A DNA stretch of 64,000 bases, from the NCBI GenBank assembly GCA_965237875.1, contig CBDEGP010000001.1, positions 558,001 to 622,000 of the forward strand, read 5' to 3'. The stretch is from DAOUJI01 sp965237875. Its GTDB lineage: Bacteria; Chloroflexota; Dehalococcoidia; Lucifugimonadales; JAGWBF01. Below are positions 1 through 8,380 of the stretch, piece after piece (position 1 is the first letter of the stretch; every line of letters begins with the position of its first letter). Both the position numbers and the translations under genes were made by a program. The notes beneath the pieces were generated by a model. The model had not been told where the DNA came from and searched no databases. It saw nothing but the letters and a program-made list of their open reading frames with translations.

Positions 1-79
1 TCATCGCAGGGGTCTTCATCCCAGCTTTCATTGCGGCTAATTGTACCAGCTTGGCGGCGGCCTGGGCAGAGGAAATCTC

Positions 80-330
80 CAGGGTCATTCGATAGTCAGA
101 TGCCTTGGTTTCCACGTTCGTGGTGAGCAACGTTACGCCCTAGGGCCGGGGCCGAGCAACAGCGAGTAACTGGGGGCAGTTACTTGGAAGCCTGTCGAAG
201 CATCGCGACGCCGACAACGGACCGCGTAAGGGCGACCGGCCGGTCGCCCCTACCCATCCACGAGCAGTTACTTGAAAGCTTGTCGAACCACCCCTCCACA
301 AGCTTGGGGCGAGCGGAAAGTAAGGAGGGA
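80..330. repeat. Mosaic intergenic repeat, copy 1
   Basis: Non-coding stretch before dnaG built from modules that recur at 7189-7430, 9352-9530, 24405-24510, 29690-29800, 30884-31035 and 49340-49510. Visible modules are GCAACGTTACGCCC, CAGTTACTTGAAAGC followed by TGTCGAA, and a GGGGCGACCGGCCGGTCGCC palindrome near 230-250. The stretch 1-430 holds no gene I can support apart from this repeat and the dnaG promoter. Confidence 0.75.
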
Positions 331-373
331 CCTGAGCCAATCGAATGGCCCTCGGAAATCTCCACGCCCGGCG

Positions 374-400
374 TTGCCGGACTGCCGCCTGTGGTAGAAT
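374..400 (+). promoter_or_regulatory. Candidate sigma-70 promoter of dnaG-rpoD
   Basis: TTGCCG (374-379) and TAGAAT (395-400) lie 15 bp apart, a short spacer. The -10 sits about 30 bp before the dnaG ATG. The only good -10-like hexamer directly upstream of the operon. Confidence 0.4.
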
Positions 401-430
401 ATCCTAAATGTACGGGGCGCTGGGAGAGGG

Positions 431-2347
431 ATGTCCGTAACCGACGATATCAAGAGCCGCGTGGACATCTTGGACCTGGTTTCCAACTACGCCGCCCTGC
501 AGCGTTCGGGCCGCAGCTATAAGGCCAACTGCCCCTTCCACAACGAGCGCACGCCGTCTTTCCACGTCTTCCCCGACCGCCAGACCTGGCGCTGCTTCGG
601 CGCCTGCGCTTCCGGCGGCGACGTATTCACCTTCCTGATGCGCATAGAGAATCTGGATTTCGGGGAAGCCTTGCGCCGCCTGGCCCAGCAGGCGGGCGTG
701 AACATACCCGAGAAGGCCCCGAGAAGAGGTCCGGCGGAGGGAGACCCCCTGGTCCTCATCAACGAGGAGGCCGCCCGGTTCTTCCAGGAGCGTCTGGCGG
801 GCCCCGCCGGCGCCGGAGCCAGGGAGTACCTGAAGCGCAGGGGTCTGGTCCAGGAAACGGTCGAGGCCTTCCGGCTGGGCGTCAGCCCCCCCGACGGCGA
901 CTCGCTAAAGCGGCTCCTTACGTCGAAGGGCTACAGCGAGGAACAGCTGGCCCTGGCGGGAGTCGTCACCCAGAACCGGGACGGGCGGTACCGTGACATG
1001 TTCCGGGGGAGGCTCATCTTCCCAATCCACGACGCCGGAGGCAAGATTGTGGGCTTTGGCGGGCGGGAGATGGACGGCTCCCAGCCCAAGTATTTGAACA
1101 CGGGCCGCACTCCCATTTTCGACAAGGGCCGGCTCTTCTACGGGCTGCACATGACGGGTGAATCCATCAGGGAGAAGGGCGTCGTAATAGTCGAAGGTTA
1201 TATGGACGCCATCACGGCCCATCAGCACGGATTCAAGAACGTGGTCGCGTGCATGGGCACTGCCCTCACGCGGGACCAGGCGGCGCTGGTCGGAAGCCTC
1301 ATACGGCCGTCGCCCCAGGGAGACGGTCCTCCCGTCGTGCTGGCCCTGGACGCGGACGCCGCCGGTCAGGAGGCCACGCTGAGGAGCCTGGAATCCTCCT
1401 GGATGGTCTTCCAGAGAAGACTGGCGGGCCGTTCCAGAGGCTCTGACCTGTTCCAGAGGCCGTCCTTGCCGGAAATCAAGGTTGCGCCCATCTCGGGAGG
1501 CAAGGACCCGGATGAGATTATCAGAGAGGACCCGGCGGCGTGGGAAGGTCTGGTCGACGGGGCAATGCCGTTGATGGACTATCTGTTCGAGGCCCTGGCG
1601 TCCCGTATGGACGTGACGTCGCCCCAGGGTAAGGCTGCGGTGGCAGACCGGCTGTCCCACTTGGTGTGGGCTCTACCAGACCCCTTCCGGCAAGACCACT
1701 ACTTCCAGAGGCTGGCCCAGCTGCTGGGCGTCAGCGACTCCACCTTGAAGGCCAGCCTGGGACGCCCCAGGCACACCGGCGCTTCCAGAGGCCCGGCGGC
1801 GAATTCAGGGCGTCAGACCAACGCGGCCCGGCAGCCCGGCCCGGCGGGGGCCGCTCCATTTGCCGCCGTGGAACGAGACCCTCTGGAAGAACACTGCCTG
1901 GCTCTCATGCTGCAAAGCGGGGAGATGCGAGGCGGCCAGGAGAGCCCGGACGGGGGCAATGGGCCGGCTTTCTCCGACGGTGTCATGGACGTGGTAGACG
2001 CCCTGAGGCTTGAGTATTTCCGCCGGGTGGAAAACCGCGAGGTATTTACAAATCTGGCCCAATGCACCACACTAGAGGAGTTGCAAGAGACCCTTGACGA
2101 CGAGCTTCACGGGCATCTGGAATTCCTCCTGGCAAGGCCCCTGCCTCCCACCGACAGAAAAGAGAAAGAATCGGCTTTGCGGGATTGCGCCCGCCGGATG
2201 GAGGAGCGGCATCTACGCGGGCTCAAGCTGGAAGAGGAGCTCAAGCTGACGGAAGCGACGCCTGAAGAAGCGGAAGAGAGCCAAGAGTCCATCCTGGAGT
2301 TGAACGAGCGGCTCAGGCAAGTCACCGGAGGATTGGGCCGTTTTTAG
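431..2347 (+). CDS. dnaG: DNA primase DnaG
   Basis: Synthesises the RNA primers for replication, acting with the replicative helicase at the fork. The N-terminal CHC2 zinc finger is intact (C34, H37, C55, C59). The primase core follows, then a TOPRIM domain with the catalytic glutamate in VEGYMD (E255) and the DAD pair (D307, D309). The C-terminal third is low in similarity and contains a Gly/Ala/Pro-rich linker around residues 455-480 before the helicase-binding region; a charged helical tail ends the protein. 638 aa is normal for the family. The ATG follows GGGAGAGGG, a strong Shine-Dalgarno. rpoD begins 21 bp after the stop, the classical dnaG-rpoD part of the macromolecular synthesis operon; rpsU is not seen upstream. 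Confidence 0.97.
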   Translation: MSVTDDIKSRVDILDLVSNYAALQRSGRSYKANCPFHNERTPSFHVFPDRQTWRCFGACASGGDVFTFLMRIENLDFGEALRRLAQQAGVNIPEKAPRRGPAEGDPLVLINEEAARFFQERLAGPAGAGAREYLKRRGLVQETVEAFRLGVSPPDGDSLKRLLTSKGYSEEQLALAGVVTQNRDGRYRDMFRGRLIFPIHDAGGKIVGFGGREMDGSQPKYLNTGRTPIFDKGRLFYGLHMTGESIREKGVVIVEGYMDAITAHQHGFKNVVACMGTALTRDQAALVGSLIRPSPQGDGPPVVLALDADAAGQEATLRSLESSWMVFQRRLAGRSRGSDLFQRPSLPEIKVAPISGGKDPDEIIREDPAAWEGLVDGAMPLMDYLFEALASRMDVTSPQGKAAVADRLSHLVWALPDPFRQDHYFQRLAQLLGVSDSTLKASLGRPRHTGASRGPAANSGRQTNAARQPGPAGAAPFAAVERDPLEEHCLALMLQSGEMRGGQESPDGGNGPAFSDGVMDVVDALRLEYFRRVENREVFTNLAQCTTLEELQETLDDELHGHLEFLLARPLPPTDRKEKESALRDCARRMEERHLRGLKLEEELKLTEATPEEAEESQESILELNERLRQVTGGLGRF

Positions 2348-2368
2348 AGGCCCGGAGAAGGTGAAACG

Positions 2369-3970
2369 ATGGTAAGGCGCAGACGCGGCCTTGGGGACAA
2401 CCCCGAAGAGTATATCGAGAGCGTCAACGGAGACCGGGAGATCGGTAACAAGGACGAACTCCTCAGTGTCGTTGGAGGCGTGCCGGCCACCCACGGGGCA
2501 AAGCCTCTGTCCGACGAGGCTGAACCCCTGGCTGGAACGGCCACCATAACCATGCCTCCCCCTCCCGTCGAAGAGGCTTGGGGGGAGGAAGACGAGGCGA
2601 CGCCGGGTGAAACTCCGGCAGCCGCCGAGGCCGGCGGAACCCAGGCCGAAAGTGAAAAGGAAGAGCCGGAATGGGACCATGAGGTCGAGGGCGCGGAAGT
2701 CCTGGACGACCCGGTCCGCATGTACCTTCGCGAGATTGGCCGTGTGCGCCTTCTCACGTCTAAAGACGAGCGAGTGTTGGCGCGGAAGATGGAAGGGGAG
2801 CGTCATTTAGGGAAGCTGGAAAAGGAGCTTGGGCAGGACGGCATGACTCCCGAGGCATGGGAGGTCTGCTGCGCCATCCTCCTGCGAATCGCCCAGGCCT
2901 CTCCACTGGTCAGTTCCCTGGCCCGCCAGCTCGGCCTCTCTCCGCATCTAACTCTGTCCCAGCTTACTGACCACCCCAAGCTCAGGGCCGCCATCGACGC
3001 CGAGCTCAACCCGGAACTGATGGCCGGCGTGGCCGAGGAACTGGACGTGGAGCAGGCGGAAATCGAGGCCCAAGTCATCCGGCTTTCACTGGGCAGCTGG
3101 GTCCTTCCCACCGACGTCATCGACGTCCTGGAGGACTGCAACGTCGACGAGTTGAGGGACATTGCCGAGAACCCGGACACCCAGGACAGGCTCCGGGAGA
3201 TGGACAGGCTCTTCCGCGCGTACCTCCAACGCATCAAGGACGAGGGCATGCGGTCCCAGGGCCACCTGACGGAGGCCAACCTGCGGCTGGTGGTCAGCGT
3301 GGCCAAGAAATACATCGGTCGAGGCATGGCCCTGCTGGACCTCATCCAGGAGGGCAACATCGGGCTGATACGGGCAGTGGAGAAGTTCGACTACCGCAAG
3401 GGGTACAAGTTCTCCACCTATGCCACCTGGTGGATAAGACAGGCAATCACCAGGGCCATCGCCGACCAGGCTCGCACGATACGGATTCCGGTCCATATGG
3501 TGGAGACGATCAACAAGCTGATGCGCCAGCACCGGCGTCTGCTGCAGGAGTATGGACGCGAACCCACCCCCGAAGAGATTGGCAGGGCCATGGAGGTCAT
3601 GCCGGAGAAGGTCGAGGAGATACTGAAAATATCCCAGGAGCCGGTTTCCCTGGAGACGCCCATCGGTGAAGAGGAAGACAGCCATCTGGGAGACTTCATC
3701 GAAGACCGGAGCGCTCCGGCGCCCTCCGACTTCGCCTCCTTCCAACTGCTCAAGGAGCAGATTCAGGACGTACTCGACACCCTGACCGACCGGGAGAGCA
3801 GGGTCCTTCAACTCCGGTTCGGCCTGGAAGACGGGCGAAGCAGGACTTTGGAGGAAGTGGGGAGGGAGTTCGGAGTCACCCGTGAGCGGATACGCCAAAT
3901 CGAGGCCAAGGCGCTGCGAAAGCTCCGGCATCCCACCCGGTCCCGTAAGCTGCGGGACTTCCTGGAATAG
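2369..3970 (+). CDS. rpoD: Primary RNA polymerase sigma factor RpoD
   Basis: Housekeeping sigma-70 that directs RNA polymerase to -35/-10 promoters. The first 110 residues are acidic and poorly conserved. Region 1.2 follows (DDPVRMYLREIGRV), then a non-conserved insert, regions 2.1-2.4 with YKFSTYATWWIRQAITRAI near residues 345-365, region 3, and the region 4.2 helix-turn-helix (GVTRERIRQIEAKALRKL) near 500-520. 533 aa fits a group 1 sigma with a moderate region 1.1. The ATG has GGAGAAGGTG upstream at good spacing. Cotranscribed with dnaG. The near-consensus TTGACA/TATAAT promoters elsewhere in the window are what this factor should read. Confidence 0.97.
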   Translation: MVRRRRGLGDNPEEYIESVNGDREIGNKDELLSVVGGVPATHGAKPLSDEAEPLAGTATITMPPPPVEEAWGEEDEATPGETPAAAEAGGTQAESEKEEPEWDHEVEGAEVLDDPVRMYLREIGRVRLLTSKDERVLARKMEGERHLGKLEKELGQDGMTPEAWEVCCAILLRIAQASPLVSSLARQLGLSPHLTLSQLTDHPKLRAAIDAELNPELMAGVAEELDVEQAEIEAQVIRLSLGSWVLPTDVIDVLEDCNVDELRDIAENPDTQDRLREMDRLFRAYLQRIKDEGMRSQGHLTEANLRLVVSVAKKYIGRGMALLDLIQEGNIGLIRAVEKFDYRKGYKFSTYATWWIRQAITRAIADQARTIRIPVHMVETINKLMRQHRRLLQEYGREPTPEEIGRAMEVMPEKVEEILKISQEPVSLETPIGEEEDSHLGDFIEDRSAPAPSDFASFQLLKEQIQDVLDTLTDRESRVLQLRFGLEDGRSRTLEEVGREFGVTRERIRQIEAKALRKLRHPTRSRKLRDFLE

Positions 3971-4075
3971 ACTCCTTGCGACAAGAGGGCGCTTAAAGGC
4001 CGGGCCGCGCGCTCGGCTTGGCCGGGCCCGTTGAACCGGCTGCGCAAACTGGTGAAAGCCTGTACGCTTCTTTCC

Positions 4076-4105
4076 TTGGGGCAATGCAAAATCCGGTGAT
4101 ATACT
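4076..4105 (+). promoter_or_regulatory. Candidate promoter of the zinc-ribbon gene
   Basis: TTGGGG (4076-4081), an 18-bp spacer, and TATACT (4100-4105) with an upstream TG. It lies between the rpoD stop and the small gene at 4175, so that gene probably has its own transcript. Confidence 0.45.
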
Positions 4106-4174
4106 TCGTCCTATCTTTTTTTGTTGGCCCGCGGTCCCATGGGACCCAGCGCTGACGGTAGGGAGGAGGGTTTT

Positions 4175-4390
4175 GTGGAAGACCAGGGTATCCCCAAGTG
4201 CCTAAAGTGTGACATTGGCTATCTCGTGCCCCTGTCGGACTACGGCAGCCAGGGCGCAGCTGTCCACTACAAGGCGTGGGTCTGCATCAATCCGGTCTGT
4301 GGGTTCAACATCAAGATACGCAACGGCGACATCTACCTCAACGAACCCATAGCGAGCGGCGCAGCGTTGCATTCCCAACGAGCCCGTTAG
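4175..4390 (+). CDS. Small zinc-ribbon protein of unknown function
   Basis: 71-residue protein. Two cysteine pairs, CLKC near residues 9-12 and CINPVC near residues 37-42, are spaced as in a treble-clef or zinc-ribbon fold, so it probably binds one Zn. No catalytic motif is visible and I do not recognise the family. The open frame continues upstream to a TTG at 4121, but the GTG at 4175 is preceded by AGGGAGGAGG at ideal distance, so I take that as the start. It follows rpoD in the same direction. A zinc ribbon of this size could bind RNA, DNA or a protein partner; the sequence does not decide. Confidence 0.75.
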   Translation: MEDQGIPKCLKCDIGYLVPLSDYGSQGAAVHYKAWVCINPVCGFNIKIRNGDIYLNEPIASGAALHSQRAR

Positions 4391-4519
4391 GCGCCTGGGC
4401 AAAGTATATCGTCCTATGGACGAACCACACCTACATCCACGGCAGGATGTAGCCAAATCCAGCACAGTACCCCGATCGATGCCGAATATGTCGGGGGAAG
4501 GGAGGAGACTCAACATAAA
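4391..4519. other. Intergenic stretch with a small hairpin
   Basis: No gene. CTACATCC (4431-4438) and GGATGTAG (4445-4452) form an 8-bp stem with a 6-nt loop. No U-run follows, so it is not a clear terminator. TATATCGTCCTATG at 4404 resembles the TATACTTCGTCCTAT at 4100, hinting at a duplicated promoter region. Confidence 0.4.
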
Positions 4520-4654
4520 ATGGAAGCAGGCTATGACTACATACTGGTGTTGTCTCGACAGCAGCACCGGTTGATACGCTTGGCAGCGCTATATACCTTC
4601 GGCATAGGGGTCATCATGGTGGCGGCGTCTGTTATATACTATAACTATGCCTGA
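4520..4654 (+). pseudogene. Truncated copy of the sortase N-terminus (44 codons)
   Basis: A short frame starting at ATG 4520, with GGGAGGAG about 12 bp upstream, encodes 44 residues and then stops. Its sequence (YILVLSRQQHRLIRLAA, then a hydrophobic stretch ending VIYYNYA) matches the first 35 or so residues of the sortase starting at 4764 (AILVQSRPQRRLIRLAA, then ending AYYVYDY). So it is the cytoplasmic tip and membrane anchor of a sortase paralogue without a catalytic domain. The rest of the gene is absent. It may be a decayed duplicate, or a surviving one-helix micropeptide, since it still has a start, a ribosome site and an intact membrane segment. Confidence 0.6.
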
Positions 4655-4763
4655 TGACCCACGGGGCCCGATGCCCCGCGGAAAGCGGTGTGGACCATAG
4701 AGCGGAGCGCTTGCGGCCGCCTCCAAACACCCAAATAAACCAGGGCTAGCATGAGTTCAAGTT

Positions 4764-5807
4764 ATGGCCATTCTGGTGCAGTCAAGGCCGCAGCGTCGGT
4801 TAATCCGTCTAGCAGCAATATTCTTAATCGTTTTTGGAGCAATCCTGGTCTTGGGGGCCGTCGCCTATTACGTCTATGACTACAAGGCGACATCCGGCCT
4901 GGGGGAGTTGGAGGAGTCATTGCCCCCAGCCTCCCATCAAGGCCAACCCGACACCGCTTCCCAGACAAACAACCGGGAAGGCCCTTTGGAGGGGGACGGG
5001 GTTTCTACGGTCTACACGGAATTGACCCCGCCCACCGGCGGCGAGGCCGCCGACCAAGGGGCCGGACCGGCGGACGCTGAGACGGCGACGGACGCACAAC
5101 CCGTCAAAGTGTCCATGTCCGCTGATGCCATTGACGCCGAAAAACCGCTGCCCGTCGATGGAACAAGACCCAACAATTGGGACAATCCTCTGGAGGTTGA
5201 GCCGCTTTCTCAAGCGGAGGCGGCTCTGCTCCAGCGGTTTCGGCCCATTAACGCGTCCGACGGGGCCATGTCCGGAAGTCTGCCCCCGCCGGATCGCCTG
5301 ATAGTCCATGCCGTCGGAATCGACTCGGCCGTGACCGGCCTGGAGATTCTCGACCTGGGAGACCGCAAGGCCTACGAGACCCCGGACAAAGTGGTGGGGC
5401 ACATACCCACCACTTCCAGCCCGGGAGAGCTTGGCAGCCAGTGGCTTTTCGGCCACCTGGAGAGCCCCATTGCGGGCGAGGGCAACGTCTTCCACAACCT
5501 GCCCAAAATTCCCGGACTGCTGCGTGACGGCGAGGACGTATTTGCTGTGGTCGAATCCGGGGAGAAATCTTACCTCTACAAGCTCACCGAGGCGTTGGTC
5601 GTGCACCAGGATGACATGTCTCTGAGCTACCGGCGGCTCCAGTCGCTAAAGCCGGAGCTTGCCCGTCTTACACCCGCGAACGCCAACCTGCACCTGGTCG
5701 CCTGCGTTCCCAGCCTCGTCTACGATCACAGAATCGTGGTCAGCGGCGAATTGGTGGGAATCGACCGGATCGGGCCCGACCTTGGGAGTTGGGCCAGTCT
5801 CCCCTAG
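4764..5807 (+). CDS. Membrane-anchored sortase-family transpeptidase
   Basis: Probable cysteine transpeptidase that attaches secreted proteins to the cell surface or joins them covalently. One N-terminal membrane helix (about residues 16-38) is followed by a long acidic, Pro/Thr-rich linker (about 45-180) and a C-terminal sortase domain. The catalytic triad can be placed: H231 in LFGHLESP, C314 in LHLVACVPS and R323 in DHRIVV. The motif before Cys is LVAC rather than TLxTC. The arrangement is closest to class D/E-like sortases; the class is inference. ATG 4764 is the first in-frame start after a TGA, with only a weak ribosome site. The stop overlaps the convergent CoA-transferase by 4 bp. A plausible client with an anchor-type tail is encoded at 24659. 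Confidence 0.85.
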   Translation: MAILVQSRPQRRLIRLAAIFLIVFGAILVLGAVAYYVYDYKATSGLGELEESLPPASHQGQPDTASQTNNREGPLEGDGVSTVYTELTPPTGGEAADQGAGPADAETATDAQPVKVSMSADAIDAEKPLPVDGTRPNNWDNPLEVEPLSQAEAALLQRFRPINASDGAMSGSLPPPDRLIVHAVGIDSAVTGLEILDLGDRKAYETPDKVVGHIPTTSSPGELGSQWLFGHLESPIAGEGNVFHNLPKIPGLLRDGEDVFAVVESGEKSYLYKLTEALVVHQDDMSLSYRRLQSLKPELARLTPANANLHLVACVPSLVYDHRIVVSGELVGIDRIGPDLGSWASLP

Positions 5808-7060
5808 GAAGTCTCCAAGGCGTCGCTCAAGAGAAGGTCCAGGAACTCCTCGTCGGAGAGGCCGACCCATTCCTTCAGCACCATCTCGTTGTGCTCGCCG
5901 ATCATGGCCTGGTGGCGCAGGATTCCACCCGGGGTCTTGGAAAGCAGGAACTGAAGCCCGTCATAAGGCATCAGGCCCGCTTCGGGATGCTCCTTCCACT
6001 GCCAGAAGCCCCTGTGCTCCAGCTGCGGGTCGTTGCGCATGTCGGACTGGCTCTGCACCACGCCGGCGGGGACTCCCCACTGTTGCAGGGTCTCCATGAG
6101 GTCCCACGCGTCGCGTCCGGCCGTCCATTGGCCTATGAGCCGGTCCAACTCCTCTTCATTCGCCCTGCGACCCGAGAAGGTCGCAAACCGCTCCTCCCGG
6201 CTCCAGTCCGGGTTGCCCATTGCCCCGCACAAGGCGTTCCATTCCTGGTCGGAGGTCACGGCGATGGCGCACCAGTAGCCGCCCGTGCGTTCCATGTCCG
6301 GGTCGGCCGGGCGCTCCTTGCAGGGATATACGTTGTGGGGCGCGCAGGAATCGTCCTTGTTTCCCCTTCTGTTGGCCACGCGGTCGTTTATCTGGTAGTC
6401 CATAAGGGCAGGCGCGAAGAAATGGGTTGTGCACTCGAACTGGGACAGGTCCAGGTGTTGTCCCTTGCCCGTCCTGCGCCGGTATTCCAGGGCGCCCACG
6501 ATGGCGGCCAGGGCATTGGGCGGATTGATGAAGTCGGAGTAGGCGCCGTAGGGACTGACGGGAGGCCGGTCGGGCCATCCGGTCACGTGGTAGATGCCCC
6601 CCACCGACGCCGCAAGGTTGCCGAATCCCGGCTGGAGAGAGTTGGGTCCGGTCTGGCCTTGCTGGCATGTGCTGAAGAAAACGATGTCCGGCTTGATCTC
6701 TTTCACGTTGGGGTAGTCCAGCTCCCAGTTGCGCATGGTCTTGGGGGTGAAGCTCTCTCCGATGATGTCCGGCTGCCACTCAGCGATGATCCGCCGGACT
6801 AAGTCCCTGGACTGCGGCAAAGCCATGTTCAGCCCCAGCCCGAACTTGCTGCTGTTGAAGTTGCCCGCAAAGGCGCTGGCGTTGATCCCCTGGAACCCCT
6901 CCTTCATGGGTATGGAGCTCCGCAGCCCGTCGGTCCTGGTCGTGGACTCGACGTGGACCACTTTGGCGCCGTGGTCGGCCAGGTATTTCATGGTGATGGG
7001 ACCGACTCCCCACCATGTGAAGTCCAGGACTTTCAGGTCGTCGAAAGGCATTTCAGCCAT
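5804..7060 (-). CDS. Family III (CaiB/BaiF) CoA-transferase, aspartate-less variant
   Basis: Family III enzymes move CoA between carboxylic acids through a mixed anhydride on an active-site aspartate. The N-terminal Rossmann part (LKVLDFTWWGVGPITMKYLADHGAKVVHVE) and the GKGQHLDLSQFE segment are typical. At the position where the other CoA-transferase in this window has PGYDLI, this one reads PGFGNL, so the catalytic Asp is replaced by Gly. It may be a subfamily with altered chemistry; substrate unknown. I start at ATG 7060 because GGGGGCGG lies just upstream; the open frame allows a GTG at 7093. It lies next to an SDR, an esterase and an MFS carrier, suggesting a catabolic neighbourhood. Confidence 0.88.
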   Translation of the reverse strand: MAEMPFDDLKVLDFTWWGVGPITMKYLADHGAKVVHVESTTRTDGLRSSIPMKEGFQGINASAFAGNFNSSKFGLGLNMALPQSRDLVRRIIAEWQPDIIGESFTPKTMRNWELDYPNVKEIKPDIVFFSTCQQGQTGPNSLQPGFGNLAASVGGIYHVTGWPDRPPVSPYGAYSDFINPPNALAAIVGALEYRRRTGKGQHLDLSQFECTTHFFAPALMDYQINDRVANRRGNKDDSCAPHNVYPCKERPADPDMERTGGYWCAIAVTSDQEWNALCGAMGNPDWSREERFATFSGRRANEEELDRLIGQWTAGRDAWDLMETLQQWGVPAGVVQSQSDMRNDPQLEHRGFWQWKEHPEAGLMPYDGLQFLLSKTPGGILRHQAMIGEHNEMVLKEWVGLSDEEFLDLLLSDALETS

Positions 7061-7188
7061 TTCCGCCCCCGGTGGATGTATAGGTTCGGACACAGGGCCA
7101 GGCTAACAATATAGCCAAAGGCCATCCCATTGTCCACACGGCAGACCGATGGGGGCGCCAGGGTCTTTCGGTTATCTCATGGCCCTCC

Positions 7189-7430
7189 TTTTTCCGTTCG
7201 CCCTGAGCAACGTTATGCCCCGGGACGGGGCCGAGCGTCGGCGACCAACTGGGAGCAGTCCCTTGAAAGCCTGTCAAAGCATCGCGACGCTGGCAACGGA
7301 CCGCGTAGTAGGGGCGACCGGCCGGTCGCCCCTACGCATCCACGAGCAGTTACTTGAAAGCGTGTCGAAGGGCGGTTCGACAAGCTCACCGCGAACGGGG
7401 TAAGCAAGGAATCTGACGATCGAAAGACCC
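7189..7430. repeat. Mosaic intergenic repeat, copy 2
   Basis: The fullest copy of the repeat seen at 80-330: GAGCAACGTTATGCCCC, AGCATCGCGACG, the GGCGACCGGCCGGTCGCC palindrome (7313-7330), then CAGTTACTTGAAAGC and a TCGAAAGACCCTG end module. It fills most of the gap 7061-7552 between divergent genes; nothing else is coded there. Confidence 0.75.
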
Positions 7431-7450
7431 TGCCCGGGGCGCGGCGGTCG

Positions 7451-7478
7451 TTCAAGCGGGCCGGGGCTATGCTATACT
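7451..7478 (+). promoter_or_regulatory. Candidate extended -10 promoter of the SDR gene
   Basis: TTCAAG (7451-7456), 16-bp spacer, TATACT (7473-7478) preceded by TGC, an extended -10. It lies directly downstream of the repeat and about 75 bp before the SDR start. Confidence 0.45.
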
Positions 7479-7552
7479 ACCGCCCATCGAGGCCGGCCGG
7501 ACCAAGCGGCCGGCGCACAGTACCGGTGCACAACAGTGGAGGAGGCGACTAG

Positions 7553-8308
7553 ATGGGGAGCATGGACGGGATGGTAGCCGCCGTTACGGGGGCCAGCCGG
7601 GGCATCGGAGCCGCCATAGCCAAGGCATACGCTGAGGAGGGAGCCGAGGTCATTGTCGTGGCCAGGACGGAGCAGGAGGGCGGAAGGCTGCCGGGCACCA
7701 TACACGGCACCGTCGACCAGATAAAGGCGGCGGGAGGCAGCGCCGTCGCAGTCAAGTGCGACGTGACCAAGGACGAGGAGGTCCAAGCGCTGGCTCAGGC
7801 CGTCAGGGACCAATTCGGCCGCCTCGACGTGCTGGTCAACAACGCGGGCATCCGGGTCAACATGCCTCTACTGGAGCTTGAGGTTCGCCATTGGGACTTG
7901 ACCATGAGGGTCAACATGCACGGCCCCTTTCTGGGCTGTAAGCGGCTGGCGCCCATAATGGTGGAGCAGGGCAAGGGCAGCATTATCAACGTAACCTCCA
8001 GCGCCGCCCAGAACATCAGGCCGAGGGGAGTCAGCTATTCCGTGTCCAAGGCGGGGCTGGACGTTTTCACCATCGGGCTCGCCAAAGAGCTGGAAGAGCA
8101 CGACATTGCCGTCAACGCTCTGAGTCCGGGCCCCATCAAGACGGAAGGCGCCGCGTTCACCTCGCCCGCGGACTTCGACTGGACCGGTTGGCATCCGCCG
8201 GAGGTCCTGGGTCCGCCGTCCGTCTGGCTCGCCCATCAGACAGCCAAGAGTTTCACAGGACAGGTCGTCCACAAGGACGATTTCGGCAAGACTTGGGGAG
8301 AGGCCTAG
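7553..8308 (+). CDS. Short-chain dehydrogenase/reductase
   Basis: NAD(P)-dependent oxidoreductase of the classical SDR family, 251 aa, cytoplasmic. The cofactor glycine motif TGASRGIG lies near residues 12-19, NNAG near 90, and the catalytic Tyr-x3-Lys is Y162/K166 (YSVSK) with the serine in VTSSAAQ. The C-terminus has an unusual FDWTGWHPPE segment instead of the common loop, which may shape substrate choice. The ATG has GGAGG 7 bp upstream. It is followed 72 bp later by an esterase in the same direction, so the two may act on the same compound. Substrate cannot be told from sequence. Confidence 0.92.
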   Translation: MGSMDGMVAAVTGASRGIGAAIAKAYAEEGAEVIVVARTEQEGGRLPGTIHGTVDQIKAAGGSAVAVKCDVTKDEEVQALAQAVRDQFGRLDVLVNNAGIRVNMPLLELEVRHWDLTMRVNMHGPFLGCKRLAPIMVEQGKGSIINVTSSAAQNIRPRGVSYSVSKAGLDVFTIGLAKELEEHDIAVNALSPGPIKTEGAAFTSPADFDWTGWHPPEVLGPPSVWLAHQTAKSFTGQVVHKDDFGKTWGEA

Positions 8309-8380
8309 ATCGAGGCGCCCGGACATGCCCGATAAGACCCCGTTAAGACTAAAGTAGAGGCCGATGGAGGCAGCGCAGCA

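Noticed and set aside
1..31. Possible start of a minus-strand gene (ATG at 31, reading KAGMKTPAM)
   Set aside because: Only ten codons are inside the window, there is no Shine-Dalgarno, and no family can be recognised.
905..1660. 251-codon open frame on the minus strand inside dnaG
   Set aside because: GC-rich shadow of a certain gene; no ribosome site and no family resemblance.
3981..4040. GC-rich inverted repeat after rpoD considered as a terminator
   Set aside because: Only a 6-bp stem with a long loop and no U-run; too weak to call.
3086..4084. 332-codon minus-strand frame across rpoD
   Set aside because: Shadow of rpoD; composition follows the third codon position of the real gene.
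4661..4680. CGGGGC-CCGAT-GCCCCG hairpin before the sortase
   Set aside because: Short stem and no U tract; could be chance in GC-rich DNA.
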